Below are positions 37,680-49,800 of a stretch of 64,000 nt of DNA, in pieces. A program made the position numbers and the translations under genes. The stretch comes from Tritrichomonas musculus (lineage: Eukaryota > Parabasalia > Tritrichomonadida > Tritrichomonadidae): positions 1 through 64,000 of the forward strand of contig JAPFFF010000082.1 of the NCBI GenBank assembly GCA_039105265.1, in the 5' to 3' direction. Position 1 is the first letter of the stretch, and every line of letters starts with the position of its first letter. Under the pieces are notes generated by a model. The model saw only the letters and a list, made by a program, of their open reading frames with translations. It had not been told where the DNA came from and did not search any database.

Positions 37680-39120
37680 CTCTGTTCATTTGTGAGAAAC
37701 GTTTGAATAAGAATAACTGAGATTAAGCTTTAATTTTTACTGATTTTACTTAATTTCGAAATCGTTTTTAATTATCTTACAAAAGTGTTTGAGATTTGTG
37801 TTTTATTTAACTCTGTTCATTTGTGAGAAACGTTTGAATAAGAATAACTGAGATTAAGCTTTAATTTTTATTGATTTTACTTAATTTCGAAATCGTTTTT
37901 AATTATCTTACAAAAGTGTTTGAGATTTGTGTTTTATTTAACTCTGTTCACTTGTGAGAAACGTTTGAATAAGAATAACTGAGATTAAGCTTTAATTTTT
38001 ATTGATTTTACTTAATTTCGAAATCGTTTTTAATTATCTTACAAAAGTGTTTGAGATTTGTGTTTTATTTAACTCTGTTCATTTGTGAGAAACGTTTGAA
38101 TAAGAATAACTGAGATTAAGCTTTAATTTTTATTGATTTTACTTAATTTCGAAATCGTTTTTAATTATCTTACAAAAGTGTTTGAGATTTGTGTTTTATT
38201 TAACTCTGTTCATTTGTGAGAAACGTTTGAATAAGAATAACTGAGATTAAGCTTTAATTTTTATTGATTTTACTTAATTTCGAAATCGTTTATAATTATC
38301 TTACAAAAGTGTTTGAGATTTGTGTTTTATTTAACTCTGTTCATTTGTGAGAAACGTTTGAATAAGAATAACTGAGATTAAGCTTTAATTTTTACTGATT
38401 TTACTTAATTTCGAAATCGTTTATAATTATCTTACAAAAGTGTTTGAGATTTGTGTTTTATTTAACTCTGTTCACTTGTGAGAAACGTTTGAATAAGAAT
38501 AATTGATATTGCGATTTAATCTTTATTGATTTTACTTAATTTCGAAATCGTTTTTAATTATCTTACAAAAGTGTTTGAGATTTGTGTTTTATTTAACTCT
38601 GTTCACTTGTGAGAAACGTTTGAATAAGAATAACTGAGATTAAGCTTTAATTTTTACTGATTTTACTTAATTTCGAAATCGTTTTTAATTATCTTACAAA
38701 AGTGTTTGAGATTTGTGTTTTATTTAACTCTGTTCATTTGTGAGAAACGTTTGAATAAGAATAACTGAGATTAAGCTTTAATTTTTATTGATTTTACTTA
38801 ATTTCGAAATCGTTTTTAATTATCTTACAAAAGTGTTTGAGATTTGTGTTTTATTTAACTCTGTTCATTTGTGAGAAACGTTTGAATAAGAATAACTGAG
38901 ATTAAGCTTTAATTTTTATTGATTTTACTTAATTTCGAAATCGTTTATAATTATCTTACAAAAGTGTTTGAGATTTGTGTTTTATTTAACTCTGTTCATT
39001 TGTGAGAAACGTTTGAATAAGAATAATTGATATTGCGCTTTAATCTTTACTAATTTTACTTAATTTCGAAATCGTTTTTAATTATCTTACAAAAGTGTTT
39101 GAGATTTGTGTTTTATTTAA
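37680..39120 (+). repeat. 11-unit T/aac cassette, second copy
   Basis: Same unit order as 24056-25496, ending with the GCGC unit at 38990 and followed by C90 units at 39121 and 39252. Confidence 0.86.
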
Positions 39121-39906
39121 CTCTGTTCATTTGTGAGAAACGTTTGAATAAGAATAACTGAGATTAAGCTTTAATTTTTATTGATTTTACTTAATTTCGA
39201 AATCGTTTTCAATTATCTTACAAAAGTGTTTGAGATTTGTGTTTTATTTAACTCTGTTCACTTGTGAGAAACGTTTGAATAAGAATAACTGAGATTAAGC
39301 TTTAATTTTTATTGATTTTACTTAATTTCGAAATCGTTTTCAATTATCTTACAAAAGTGTTTGAGATTTGTGTTTTATTTAACTCTGTTCATTTGTGAGA
39401 AACGTTTGAATAAGAATAACTGAGATTAAGCTTTAATTTTTACTGATTTTACTTAATTTCGAAATCGTTTTTAATTATCTTACAAAAGTGTTTGAGATTT
39501 GTGTTTTATTTAACTCTGTTCATTTGTGAGAAACGTTTGAATAAGAATAACTGAGATTAAGCTTTAATTTTTATTGATTTTACTTAATTTCGAAATCGTT
39601 TATAATTATCTTACAAAAGTGTTTGAGATTTGTGTTTTATTTAACTCTGTTCATTTGTGAGAAACGTTTGAATAAGAATAACTGAGATTAAGCTTTAATT
39701 TTTACTGATTTTACTTAATTTCGAAATCGTTTTTAATTATCTTACAAAAGTGTTTGAGATTTGTGTTTTATTTAACTCTGTTCATTTGTGAGAAACGTTT
39801 GAATAAGAATAACTGAGATTAAGCTTTAATTTTTACTGATTTTACTTAATTTCGAAATCGTTTTTAATTATCTTACAAAAGTGTTTGAGATTTGTGTTTT
39901 ATTTAA

Positions 39907-41085
39907 CTCTGTTCACTTGTGAGAAACGTTTGAATAAGAATAATTGATATTGCGATTTAATCTTTATTGATTTTACTTAATTTCGAAATCGTTTATAATT
40001 ATCTTACAAAAGTGTTTGAGATTTATGTTTTATTTAACTCTGTTCACTTGTGAGAAACGTTTGAATAAGAATAATTGATATTGCGATTTAATCTTTATTG
40101 ATTTTACTTAATTTCGAAATCGTTTTTAATTATCTTACAAAAGTGTTTGAGATTTGTGTTTTATTTAACTCTGTTCACTTGTGAGAAACGTTTGAATAAG
40201 AATAATTGATATTGCGATTTAATCTTTATTGATTTTACTTAATTTCGAAATCGTTTTTAATTATCTTACAAAAGTGTTTGAGATTTATGTTTTATTTAAC
40301 TCTGTTCACTTGTGAGAAACGTTTGAATAAGAATAATTGATATTGCGATTTAATCTTTATTGATTTTACTTAATTTCGAAATCGTTTATAATTATCTTAC
40401 AAAAGTGTTTGAGATTTATGTTTTATTTAACTCTGTTCACTTGTGAGAAACGTTTGAATAAGAATAATTGATATTGCGATTTAATCTTTATTGATTTTAC
40501 TTAATTTCGAAATCGTTTTTAATTATCTTACAAAAGTGTTTGAGATTTGTGTTTTATTTAACTCTGTTCACTTGTGAGAAACGTTTGAATAAGAATAATT
40601 GATATTGCGATTTAATCTTTATTGATTTTACTTAATTTCGAAATCGTTTTTAATTATCTTACAAAAGTGTTTGAGATTTATGTTTTATTTAACTCTGTTC
40701 ACTTGTGAGAAACGTTTGAATAAGAATAATTGATATTGCGATTTAATCTTTATTGATTTTACTTAATTTCGAAATCGTTTATAATTATCTTACAAAAGTG
40801 TTTGAGATTTATGTTTTATTTAACTCTGTTCACTTGTGAGAAACGTTTGAATAAGAATAATTGATATTGCGATTTAATCTTTATTGATTTTACTTAATTT
40901 CGAAATCGTTTTTAATTATCTTACAAAAGTGTTTGAGATTTGTGTTTTATTTAACTCTGTTCACTTGTGAGAAACGTTTGAATAAGAATAATTGATATTG
41001 CGATTTAATCTTTATTGATTTTACTTAATTTCGAAATCGTTTATAATTATCTTACAAAAGTGTTTGAGATTTGTGTTTTATTTAA
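39907..41085 (+). repeat. Class B-only 393-bp higher-order repeat
   Basis: Nine consecutive class B units. Units 39907, 40300 and 40693 carry CGTTTAT and A119. Units 40038, 40431 and 40824 carry CGTTTTT and G119. Units 40169 and 40562 carry CGTTTTT and A119. This makes a 3-unit period with nearly three turns. The ninth unit (40955) departs from it with CGTTTAT and G119. Two more A119 class B units follow at 41217 and 41348. It is a different 3-unit repeat from the A'-led one, and it sits between two T/aac domains. Confidence 0.88.
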
Positions 41086-42395
41086 CTCTGTTCATTTGTG
41101 AGAAACGTTTGAATAAGAATAACTGAGATTAAGCTTTAATTTTTACTGATTTTACTTAATTTCGAAATCGTTTTTAATTATCTTACAAAAGTGTTTGAGA
41201 TTTGTGTTTTATTTAACTCTGTTCACTTGTGAGAAACGTTTGAATAAGAATAATTGATATTGCGATTTAATCTTTATTGATTTTACTTAATTTCGAAATC
41301 GTTTATAATTATCTTACAAAAGTGTTTGAGATTTATGTTTTATTTAACTCTGTTCACTTGTGAGAAACGTTTGAATAAGAATAATTGATATTGCGATTTA
41401 ATCTTTATTGATTTTACTTAATTTCGAAATCGTTTATAATTATCTTACAAAAGTGTTTGAGATTTATGTTTTATTTAACTCTGTTCACTTGTGAGAAACG
41501 TTTGAATAAGAATAATTGATATTGCGATTTAATCTTTATTGATTTTACTTAATTTCGAAATCGTTTTTAATTATCTTACAAAAGTGTTTGAGATTTGTGT
41601 TTTATTTAACTCTGTTCACTTGTGAGAAACGTTTGAATAAGAATAACTGAGATTAAGCTTTAATTTTTACTGATTTTACTTAATTTCGAAATCGTTTTTA
41701 ATTATCTTACAAAAGTGTTTGAGATTTGTGTTTTATTTAACTCTGTTCATTTGTGAGAAACGTTTGAATAAGAATAACTGAGATTAAGCTTTAATTTTTA
41801 TTGATTTTACTTAATTTCGAAATCGTTTATAATTATCTTACAAAAGTGTTTGAGATTTGTGTTTTATTTAACTCTGTTCATTTGTGAGAAACGTTTGAAT
41901 AAGAATAACTGAGATTAAGCTTTAATTTTTATTGATTTTACTTAATTTCGAAATCGTTTATAATTATCTTACAAAAGTGTTTGAGATTTGTGTTTTATTT
42001 AACTCTGTTCACTTGTGAGAAACGTTTGAATAAGAATAACTGAGATTAAGCTTTAATTTTTACTGATTTTACTTAATTTCGAAATCGTTTTTAATTATCT
42101 TACAAAAGTGTTTGAGATTTGTGTTTTATTTAACTCTGTTCATTTGTGAGAAACGTTTGAATAAGAATAACTGAGATTAAGCTTTAATTTTTATTGATTT
42201 TACTTAATTTCGAAATCGTTTTTAATTATCTTACAAAAGTGTTTGAGATTTGTGTTTTATTTAACTCTGTTCATTTGTGAGAAACGTTTGAATAAGAATA
42301 ACTGAGATTAAGCTTTAATTTTTATTGATTTTACTTAATTTCGAAATCGTTTATAATTATCTTACAAAAGTGTTTGAGATTTGTGTTTTATTTAA

Positions 42396-43836
42396 CTCTG
42401 TTCATTTGTGAGAAACGTTTGAATAAGAATAACTGAGATTAAGCTTTAATTTTTACTGATTTTACTTAATTTCGAAATCGTTTTTAATTATCTTACAAAA
42501 GTGTTTGAGATTTGTGTTTTATTTAACTCTGTTCATTTGTGAGAAACGTTTGAATAAGAATAACTGAGATTAAGCTTTAATTTTTATTGATTTTACTTAA
42601 TTTCGAAATCGTTTTTAATTATCTTACAAAAGTGTTTGAGATTTGTGTTTTATTTAACTCTGTTCACTTGTGAGAAACGTTTGAATAAGAATAACTGAGA
42701 TTAAGCTTTAATTTTTATTGATTTTACTTAATTTCGAAATCGTTTTTAATTATCTTACAAAAGTGTTTGAGATTTGTGTTTTATTTAACTCTGTTCATTT
42801 GTGAGAAACGTTTGAATAAGAATAACTGAGATTAAGCTTTAATTTTTATTGATTTTACTTAATTTCGAAATCGTTTTTAATTATCTTACAAAAGTGTTTG
42901 AGATTTGTGTTTTATTTAACTCTGTTCATTTGTGAGAAACGTTTGAATAAGAATAACTGAGATTAAGCTTTAATTTTTATTGATTTTACTTAATTTCGAA
43001 ATCGTTTATAATTATCTTACAAAAGTGTTTGAGATTTGTGTTTTATTTAACTCTGTTCATTTGTGAGAAACGTTTGAATAAGAATAACTGAGATTAAGCT
43101 TTAATTTTTACTGATTTTACTTAATTTCGAAATCGTTTATAATTATCTTACAAAAGTGTTTGAGATTTGTGTTTTATTTAACTCTGTTCACTTGTGAGAA
43201 ACGTTTGAATAAGAATAATTGATATTGCGATTTAATCTTTATTGATTTTACTTAATTTCGAAATCGTTTTTAATTATCTTACAAAAGTGTTTGAGATTTG
43301 TGTTTTATTTAACTCTGTTCACTTGTGAGAAACGTTTGAATAAGAATAACTGAGATTAAGCTTTAATTTTTACTGATTTTACTTAATTTCGAAATCGTTT
43401 TTAATTATCTTACAAAAGTGTTTGAGATTTGTGTTTTATTTAACTCTGTTCATTTGTGAGAAACGTTTGAATAAGAATAACTGAGATTAAGCTTTAATTT
43501 TTATTGATTTTACTTAATTTCGAAATCGTTTTTAATTATCTTACAAAAGTGTTTGAGATTTGTGTTTTATTTAACTCTGTTCATTTGTGAGAAACGTTTG
43601 AATAAGAATAACTGAGATTAAGCTTTAATTTTTATTGATTTTACTTAATTTCGAAATCGTTTATAATTATCTTACAAAAGTGTTTGAGATTTGTGTTTTA
43701 TTTAACTCTGTTCATTTGTGAGAAACGTTTGAATAAGAATAATTGATATTGCGCTTTAATCTTTACTAATTTTACTTAATTTCGAAATCGTTTTTAATTA
43801 TCTTACAAAAGTGTTTGAGATTTGTGTTTTATTTAA
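42396..43836 (+). repeat. 11-unit T/aac cassette, third copy
   Basis: Same unit order as 24056-25496, ending with the GCGC unit at 43706. It lies inside large copy 2. Confidence 0.86.
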
Positions 43837-45932
43837 CTCTGTTCATTTGTGAGAAACGTTTGAATAAGAATAACTGAGATTAAGCTTTAATTTTTATTGA
43901 TTTTACTTAATTTCGAAATCGTTTTCAATTATCTTACAAAAGTGTTTGAGATTTGTGTTTTATTTAACTCTGTTCACTTGTGAGAAACGTTTGAATAAGA
44001 ATAACTGAGATTAAGCTTTAATTTTTATTGATTTTACTTAATTTCGAAATCGTTTTCAATTATCTTACAAAAGTGTTTGAGATTTGTGTTTTATTTAACT
44101 CTGTTCATTTGTGAGAAACGTTTGAATAAGAATAACTGAGATTAAGCTTTAATTTTTACTGATTTTACTTAATTTCGAAATCGTTTTTAATTATCTTACA
44201 AAAGTGTTTGAGATTTGTGTTTTATTTAACTCTGTTCATTTGTGAGAAACGTTTGAATAAGAATAACTGAGATTAAGCTTTAATTTTTATTGATTTTACT
44301 TAATTTCGAAATCGTTTATAATTATCTTACAAAAGTGTTTGAGATTTGTGTTTTATTTAACTCTGTTCATTTGTGAGAAACGTTTGAATAAGAATAACTG
44401 AGATTAAGCTTTAATTTTTACTGATTTTACTTAATTTCGAAATCGTTTTTAATTATCTTACAAAAGTGTTTGAGATTTGTGTTTTATTTAACTCTGTTCA
44501 TTTGTGAGAAACGTTTGAATAAGAATAACTGAGATTAAGCTTTAATTTTTACTGATTTTACTTAATTTCGAAATCGTTTTTAATTATCTTACAAAAGTGT
44601 TTGAGATTTGTGTTTTATTTAACTCTGTTCACTTGTGAGAAACGTTTGAATAGGAATAATTGAGATTAAGCTTTAATTTTTACTGATTTTACTTAATTTC
44701 GAAATCGTTTATAATTATCTTACAAAAGTGTTTGAGATTTATGTTTTATTTAACTCTGTTCACTTGTGAGAAACGTTTGAATAAGAATAATTGATATTGC
44801 GATTTAATCTTTATTGATTTTACTTAATTTCGAAATCGTTTTTAATTATCTTACAAAAGTGTTTGAGATTTGTGTTTTATTTAACTCTGTTCACTTGTGA
44901 GAAACGTTTGAATAGGAATAATTGAGATTAAGCTTTAATTTTTACTGATTTTACTTAATTTCGAAATCGTTTATAATTATCTTACAAAAGTGTTTGAGAT
45001 TTGTGTTTTATTTAACTCTGTTCATTTGTGAGAAATGTTAGAATAAGAATAACTGAGATTAAGCTTTAATTTTTACTAATTTTACTTAATTTCGAAATCG
45101 TTTTTAATTATCTTACAAAAGTGTTTGAGATTTGTGTTTTATTTAACTCTGTTCACTTGTGAGAAACGTTTGAATAGGAATAATTGAGATTAAGCTTTAA
45201 TTTTTACTGATTTTACTTAATTTCGAAATCGTTTATAATTATCTTACAAAAGTGTTTGAGATTTATGTTTTATTTAACTCTGTTCACTTGTGAGAAACGT
45301 TTGAATAAGAATAATTGATATTGCGATTTAATCTTTATTGATTTTACTTAATTTCGAAATCGTTTATAATTATCTTACAAAAGTGTTTGAGATTTGTGTT
45401 TTATTTAACTCTGTTCACTTGTGAGAAACGTTTGAATAGGAATAATTGAGATTAAGCTTTAATTTTTACTGATTTTACTTAATTTCGAAATCGTTTATAA
45501 TTATCTTACAAAAGTGTTTGAGATTTGTGTTTTATTTAACTCTGTTCACTTGTGAGAAACGTTTGAATAGGAATAATTGATATTGCGATTTAATTTTTAC
45601 TGATTTTACTTAATTTCGAAATCGTTTTTAATTATCTTACAAAAGTGTTTGAGATTTGTGTTTTATTTAACTCTGTTCACTTGTGAGAAACGTTTGAATA
45701 AGAATAATTGATATTGCGATTTAATCTTTATTGATTTTACTTAATTTCGAAATCGTTTTTAATTATCTTACAAAAGTGTTTGAGATTTGTGTTTTATTTA
45801 ACTCTGTTCATTTGTGAGAAATGTTAGATTAAGAATAATTGAGATTAAGCTTTAATTTTTACTGATTTTACTTAATTTCGAAATCGTTTTTAATTATCTT
45901 ACAAAAGTGTTTGAGATTTGTGTTTTATTTAA

Positions 45933-46063
45933 CTCTGTTCACTTGTGAGAAACGTTTGAATAAGAATAATTGAGATTAAGCTTTAATTTTTATTGATTTT
46001 ACTTAATTTCGAAATCGTTTATAATTATCTTACAAAAGTGTTTGAGATTTGTGTTTTATTTAA
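45933..46063 (+). repeat. Extra unit in large copy 2
   Basis: A class A unit with C10, A31, T38, T61 and CGTTTAT, lying between the TTAGATTAAG unit (45802) and an agga unit (46064). The first copy has no counterpart between 28510 and 28641. It records a one-unit insertion, or a loss from the other copy. Confidence 0.85.
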
Positions 46064-46718
46064 CTCTGTTCACTTGTGAGAAACGTTTGAATAGGAATAA
46101 TTGAGATTAAGCTTTAATTTTTACTGATTTTACTTAATTTCGAAATCGTTTTTAATTATCTTACAAAAGTGTTTGAGATTTGTGTTTTATTTAACTCTGT
46201 TCACTTGTGAGAAACGTTTGAATAGGAATAATTGAGATTAAGCTTTAATTTTTACTGATTTTACTTAATTTCGAAATCGTTTATAATTATCTTACAAAAG
46301 TGTTTGAGATTTGTGTTTTATTTAACTCTGTTCATTTGTGAGAAACGTTTGAATAAGAATAACTGAGATTAAGCTTTAATTTTTACTGATTTTACTTAAT
46401 TTCGAAATCGTTTATAATTATCTTACAAAAGTGTTTGAGATTTGTGTTTTATTTAACTCTGTTCATTTGTGAGAAACGTTTGAATAAGAATAACTGAGAT
46501 TAAGCTTTAATTTTTACTGATTTTACTTAATTTCGAAATCGTTTATAATTATCTTACAAAAGTGTTTGAGATTTGTGTTTTATTTAACTCTGTTCACTTG
46601 TGAGAAACGTTTGAATAAGAATAATTGATATTGCGATTTAATTTTTACTGATTTTACTTAATTTCGAAATCGTTTTTAATTATCTTACAAAAGTGTTTGA
46701 GATTTGTGTTTTATTTAA

Positions 46719-46849
46719 CTCTGTTCACTTGTGTGAAATGTTAGATTAAGAATAACTGAGATTAAGCTTTAATTTTTACTGATTTTACTTAATTTCGAAA
46801 TCGTTTTTAATTATCTTACAAAAGTGTTTGAGATTTGTGTTTTATTTAA
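46719..46849 (+). repeat. CTTGTGTGAAATG private variant unit, second copy
   Basis: The same private variant as the unit at 29296, in the homologous place within large copy 2. Confidence 0.9.
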
Positions 46850-49800
46850 CTCTGTTCACTTGTGAGAAACGTTTGAATAGGAATAATTGAGATTAAGCTT
46901 TAATTTTTACTGATTTTACTTAATTTCGAAATCGTTTATAATTATCTTACAAAAGTGTTTGAGATTTGTGTTTTATTTAACTCTGTTCACTTGTGAGAAA
47001 CGTTTGAATAGGAATAATTGAGATTAAGCTTTAATTTTTACTGATTTTACTTAATTTCGAAATCGTTTATAATTATCTTACAAAAGTGTTTGAGATTTGT
47101 GTTTTATTTAACTCTGTTCACTTGTGAGAAACGTTTGAATAGGAATAATTGAGATTAAGCTTTAATTTTTACTGATTTTACTTAATTTCGAAATCGTTTA
47201 TAATTATCTTACAAAAGTGTTTGAGATTTATGTTTTATTTAACTCTGTTCACTTGTGAGAAACGTTTGAATAGGAATAATTGAGATTAAGCTTTAATTTT
47301 TACTGATTTTACTTAATTTCGAAATCGTTTATAATTATCTTACAAAAGTGTTTGAGATTTGTGTTTTATTTAACTCTGTTCACTTGTGAGAAACGTTTGA
47401 ATAAGAATAATTGATATTGCGATTTAATCTTTATTGATTTTACTTAATTTCGAAATCGTTTTTAATTATCTTACAAAAGTGTTTGAGATTTGTGTTTTAT
47501 TTAACTCTGTTCACTTGTGAGAAACGTTTGAATAAGAATAACTGAGATTAAGCTTTAATTTTTACTGATTTTACTTAATTTCGAAATCGTTTTTAATTAT
47601 CTTACAAAAGTGTTTGAGATTTGTGTTTTATTTAACTCTGTTCACTTGTGAGAAACGTTTGAATAGGAATAACTGAGATTAAGCTTTAATTTTTACTGAT
47701 TTTACTTAATTTCGAAATCGTTTTTAATTATCTTACAAAAGTGTTTGAGATTTGTGTTTTATTTAACTCTGTTCACTTGTGAGAAACGTTTGAATAAGAA
47801 TAACTGAGATTAAGCTTTAATTTTTACTGATTTTACTTAATTTCGAAATCGTTTTTAATTATCTTACAAAAGTGTTTGAGATTTGTGTTTTATTTAACTC
47901 TGTTCATTTGTGAGAAACGTTTGAATAGGAATAACTGAGATTAAGCTTTAATTTTTACTGATTTTACTTAATTTCGAAATCGTTTTTAATTATCTTACAA
48001 AAGTGTTTGAGATTTGTGTTTTATTTAACTCTGTTCATTTGTGAGAAATGTTAGAATAAGAATAACTGAGATTAAGCTTTAATTTTTACTGATTTTACTT
48101 AATTTCGAAATCGTTTTTAATTATCTTACAAAAGTGTTTGAGATTTGTGTTTTATTTAACTCTGTTCATTTGTGAGAAACGTTTGAATAAGAATAACTGA
48201 GATTAAGCTTTAATTTTTACTGATTTTACTTAATTTCGAAATCGTTTATAATTATCTTACAAAAGTGTTTGAGATTTGTGTTTTATTTAACTCTGTTCAT
48301 TTGTGAGAAACGTTTGAATAAGAATAACTGAGATTAAGCTTTAATTTTTACTGATTTTACTTAATTTCGAAATCGTTTTTAATTATCTTACAAAAGTGTT
48401 TGAGATTTGTGTTTTATTTAACTCTGTTCACTTGTGAGAAACGTTTGAATAAGAATAATTGATATTGCGATTTAATCTTTATTGATTTTACTTAATTTCG
48501 AAATCGTTTTTAATTATCTTACAAAAGTGTTTGAGATTTGTGTTTTATTTAACTCTGTTCACTTGTGAGAAACGTTTGAATAAGAATAACTGAGATTAAG
48601 CTTTAATTTTTACTGATTTTACTTAATTTCGAAATCGTTTTTAATTATCTTACAAAAGTGTTTGAGATTTGTGTTTTATTTAACTCTGTTCATTTGTGAG
48701 AAACGTTTGAATAAGAATAACTGAGATTAAGCTTTAATTTTTATTGATTTTACTTAATTTCGAAATCGTTTATAATTATCTTACAAAAGTGTTTGAGATT
48801 TGTGTTTTATTTAACTCTGTTCATTTGTGAGAAACGTTTGAATAAGAATAACTGAGATTAAGCTTTAATTTTTATTGATTTTACTTAATTTCGAAATCGT
48901 TTATAATTATCTTACAAAAGTGTTTGAGATTTGTGTTTTATTTAACTCTGTTCATTTGTGAGAAACGTTTGAATAAGAATAACTGAGATTAAGCTTTAAT
49001 TTTTACTGATTTTACTTAATTTCGAAATCGTTTTTAATTATCTTACAAAAGTGTTTGAGATTTGTGTTTTATTTAACTCTGTTCATTTGTGAGAAACGTT
49101 TGAATAAGAATAACTGAGATTAAGCTTTAATTTTTATTGATTTTACTTAATTTCGAAATCGTTTTTAATTATCTTACAAAAGTGTTTGAGATTTGTGTTT
49201 TATTTAACTCTGTTCACTTGTGAGAAACGTTTGAATAAGAATAACTGAGATTAAGCTTTAATTTTTATTGATTTTACTTAATTTCGAAATCGTTTTTAAT
49301 TATCTTACAAAAGTGTTTGAGATTTGTGTTTTATTTAACTCTGTTCATTTGTGAGAAACGTTTGAATAAGAATAACTGAGATTAAGCTTTAATTTTTATT
49401 GATTTTACTTAATTTCGAAATCGTTTTTAATTATCTTACAAAAGTGTTTGAGATTTGTGTTTTATTTAACTCTGTTCATTTGTGAGAAACGTTTGAATAA
49501 GAATAACTGAGATTAAGCTTTAATTTTTATTGATTTTACTTAATTTCGAAATCGTTTATAATTATCTTACAAAAGTGTTTGAGATTTGTGTTTTATTTAA
49601 CTCTGTTCATTTGTGAGAAACGTTTGAATAAGAATAACTGAGATTAAGCTTTAATTTTTACTGATTTTACTTAATTTCGAAATCGTTTATAATTATCTTA
49701 CAAAAGTGTTTGAGATTTGTGTTTTATTTAACTCTGTTCACTTGTGAGAAACGTTTGAATAAGAATAATTGATATTGCGATTTAATCTTTATTGATTTTA

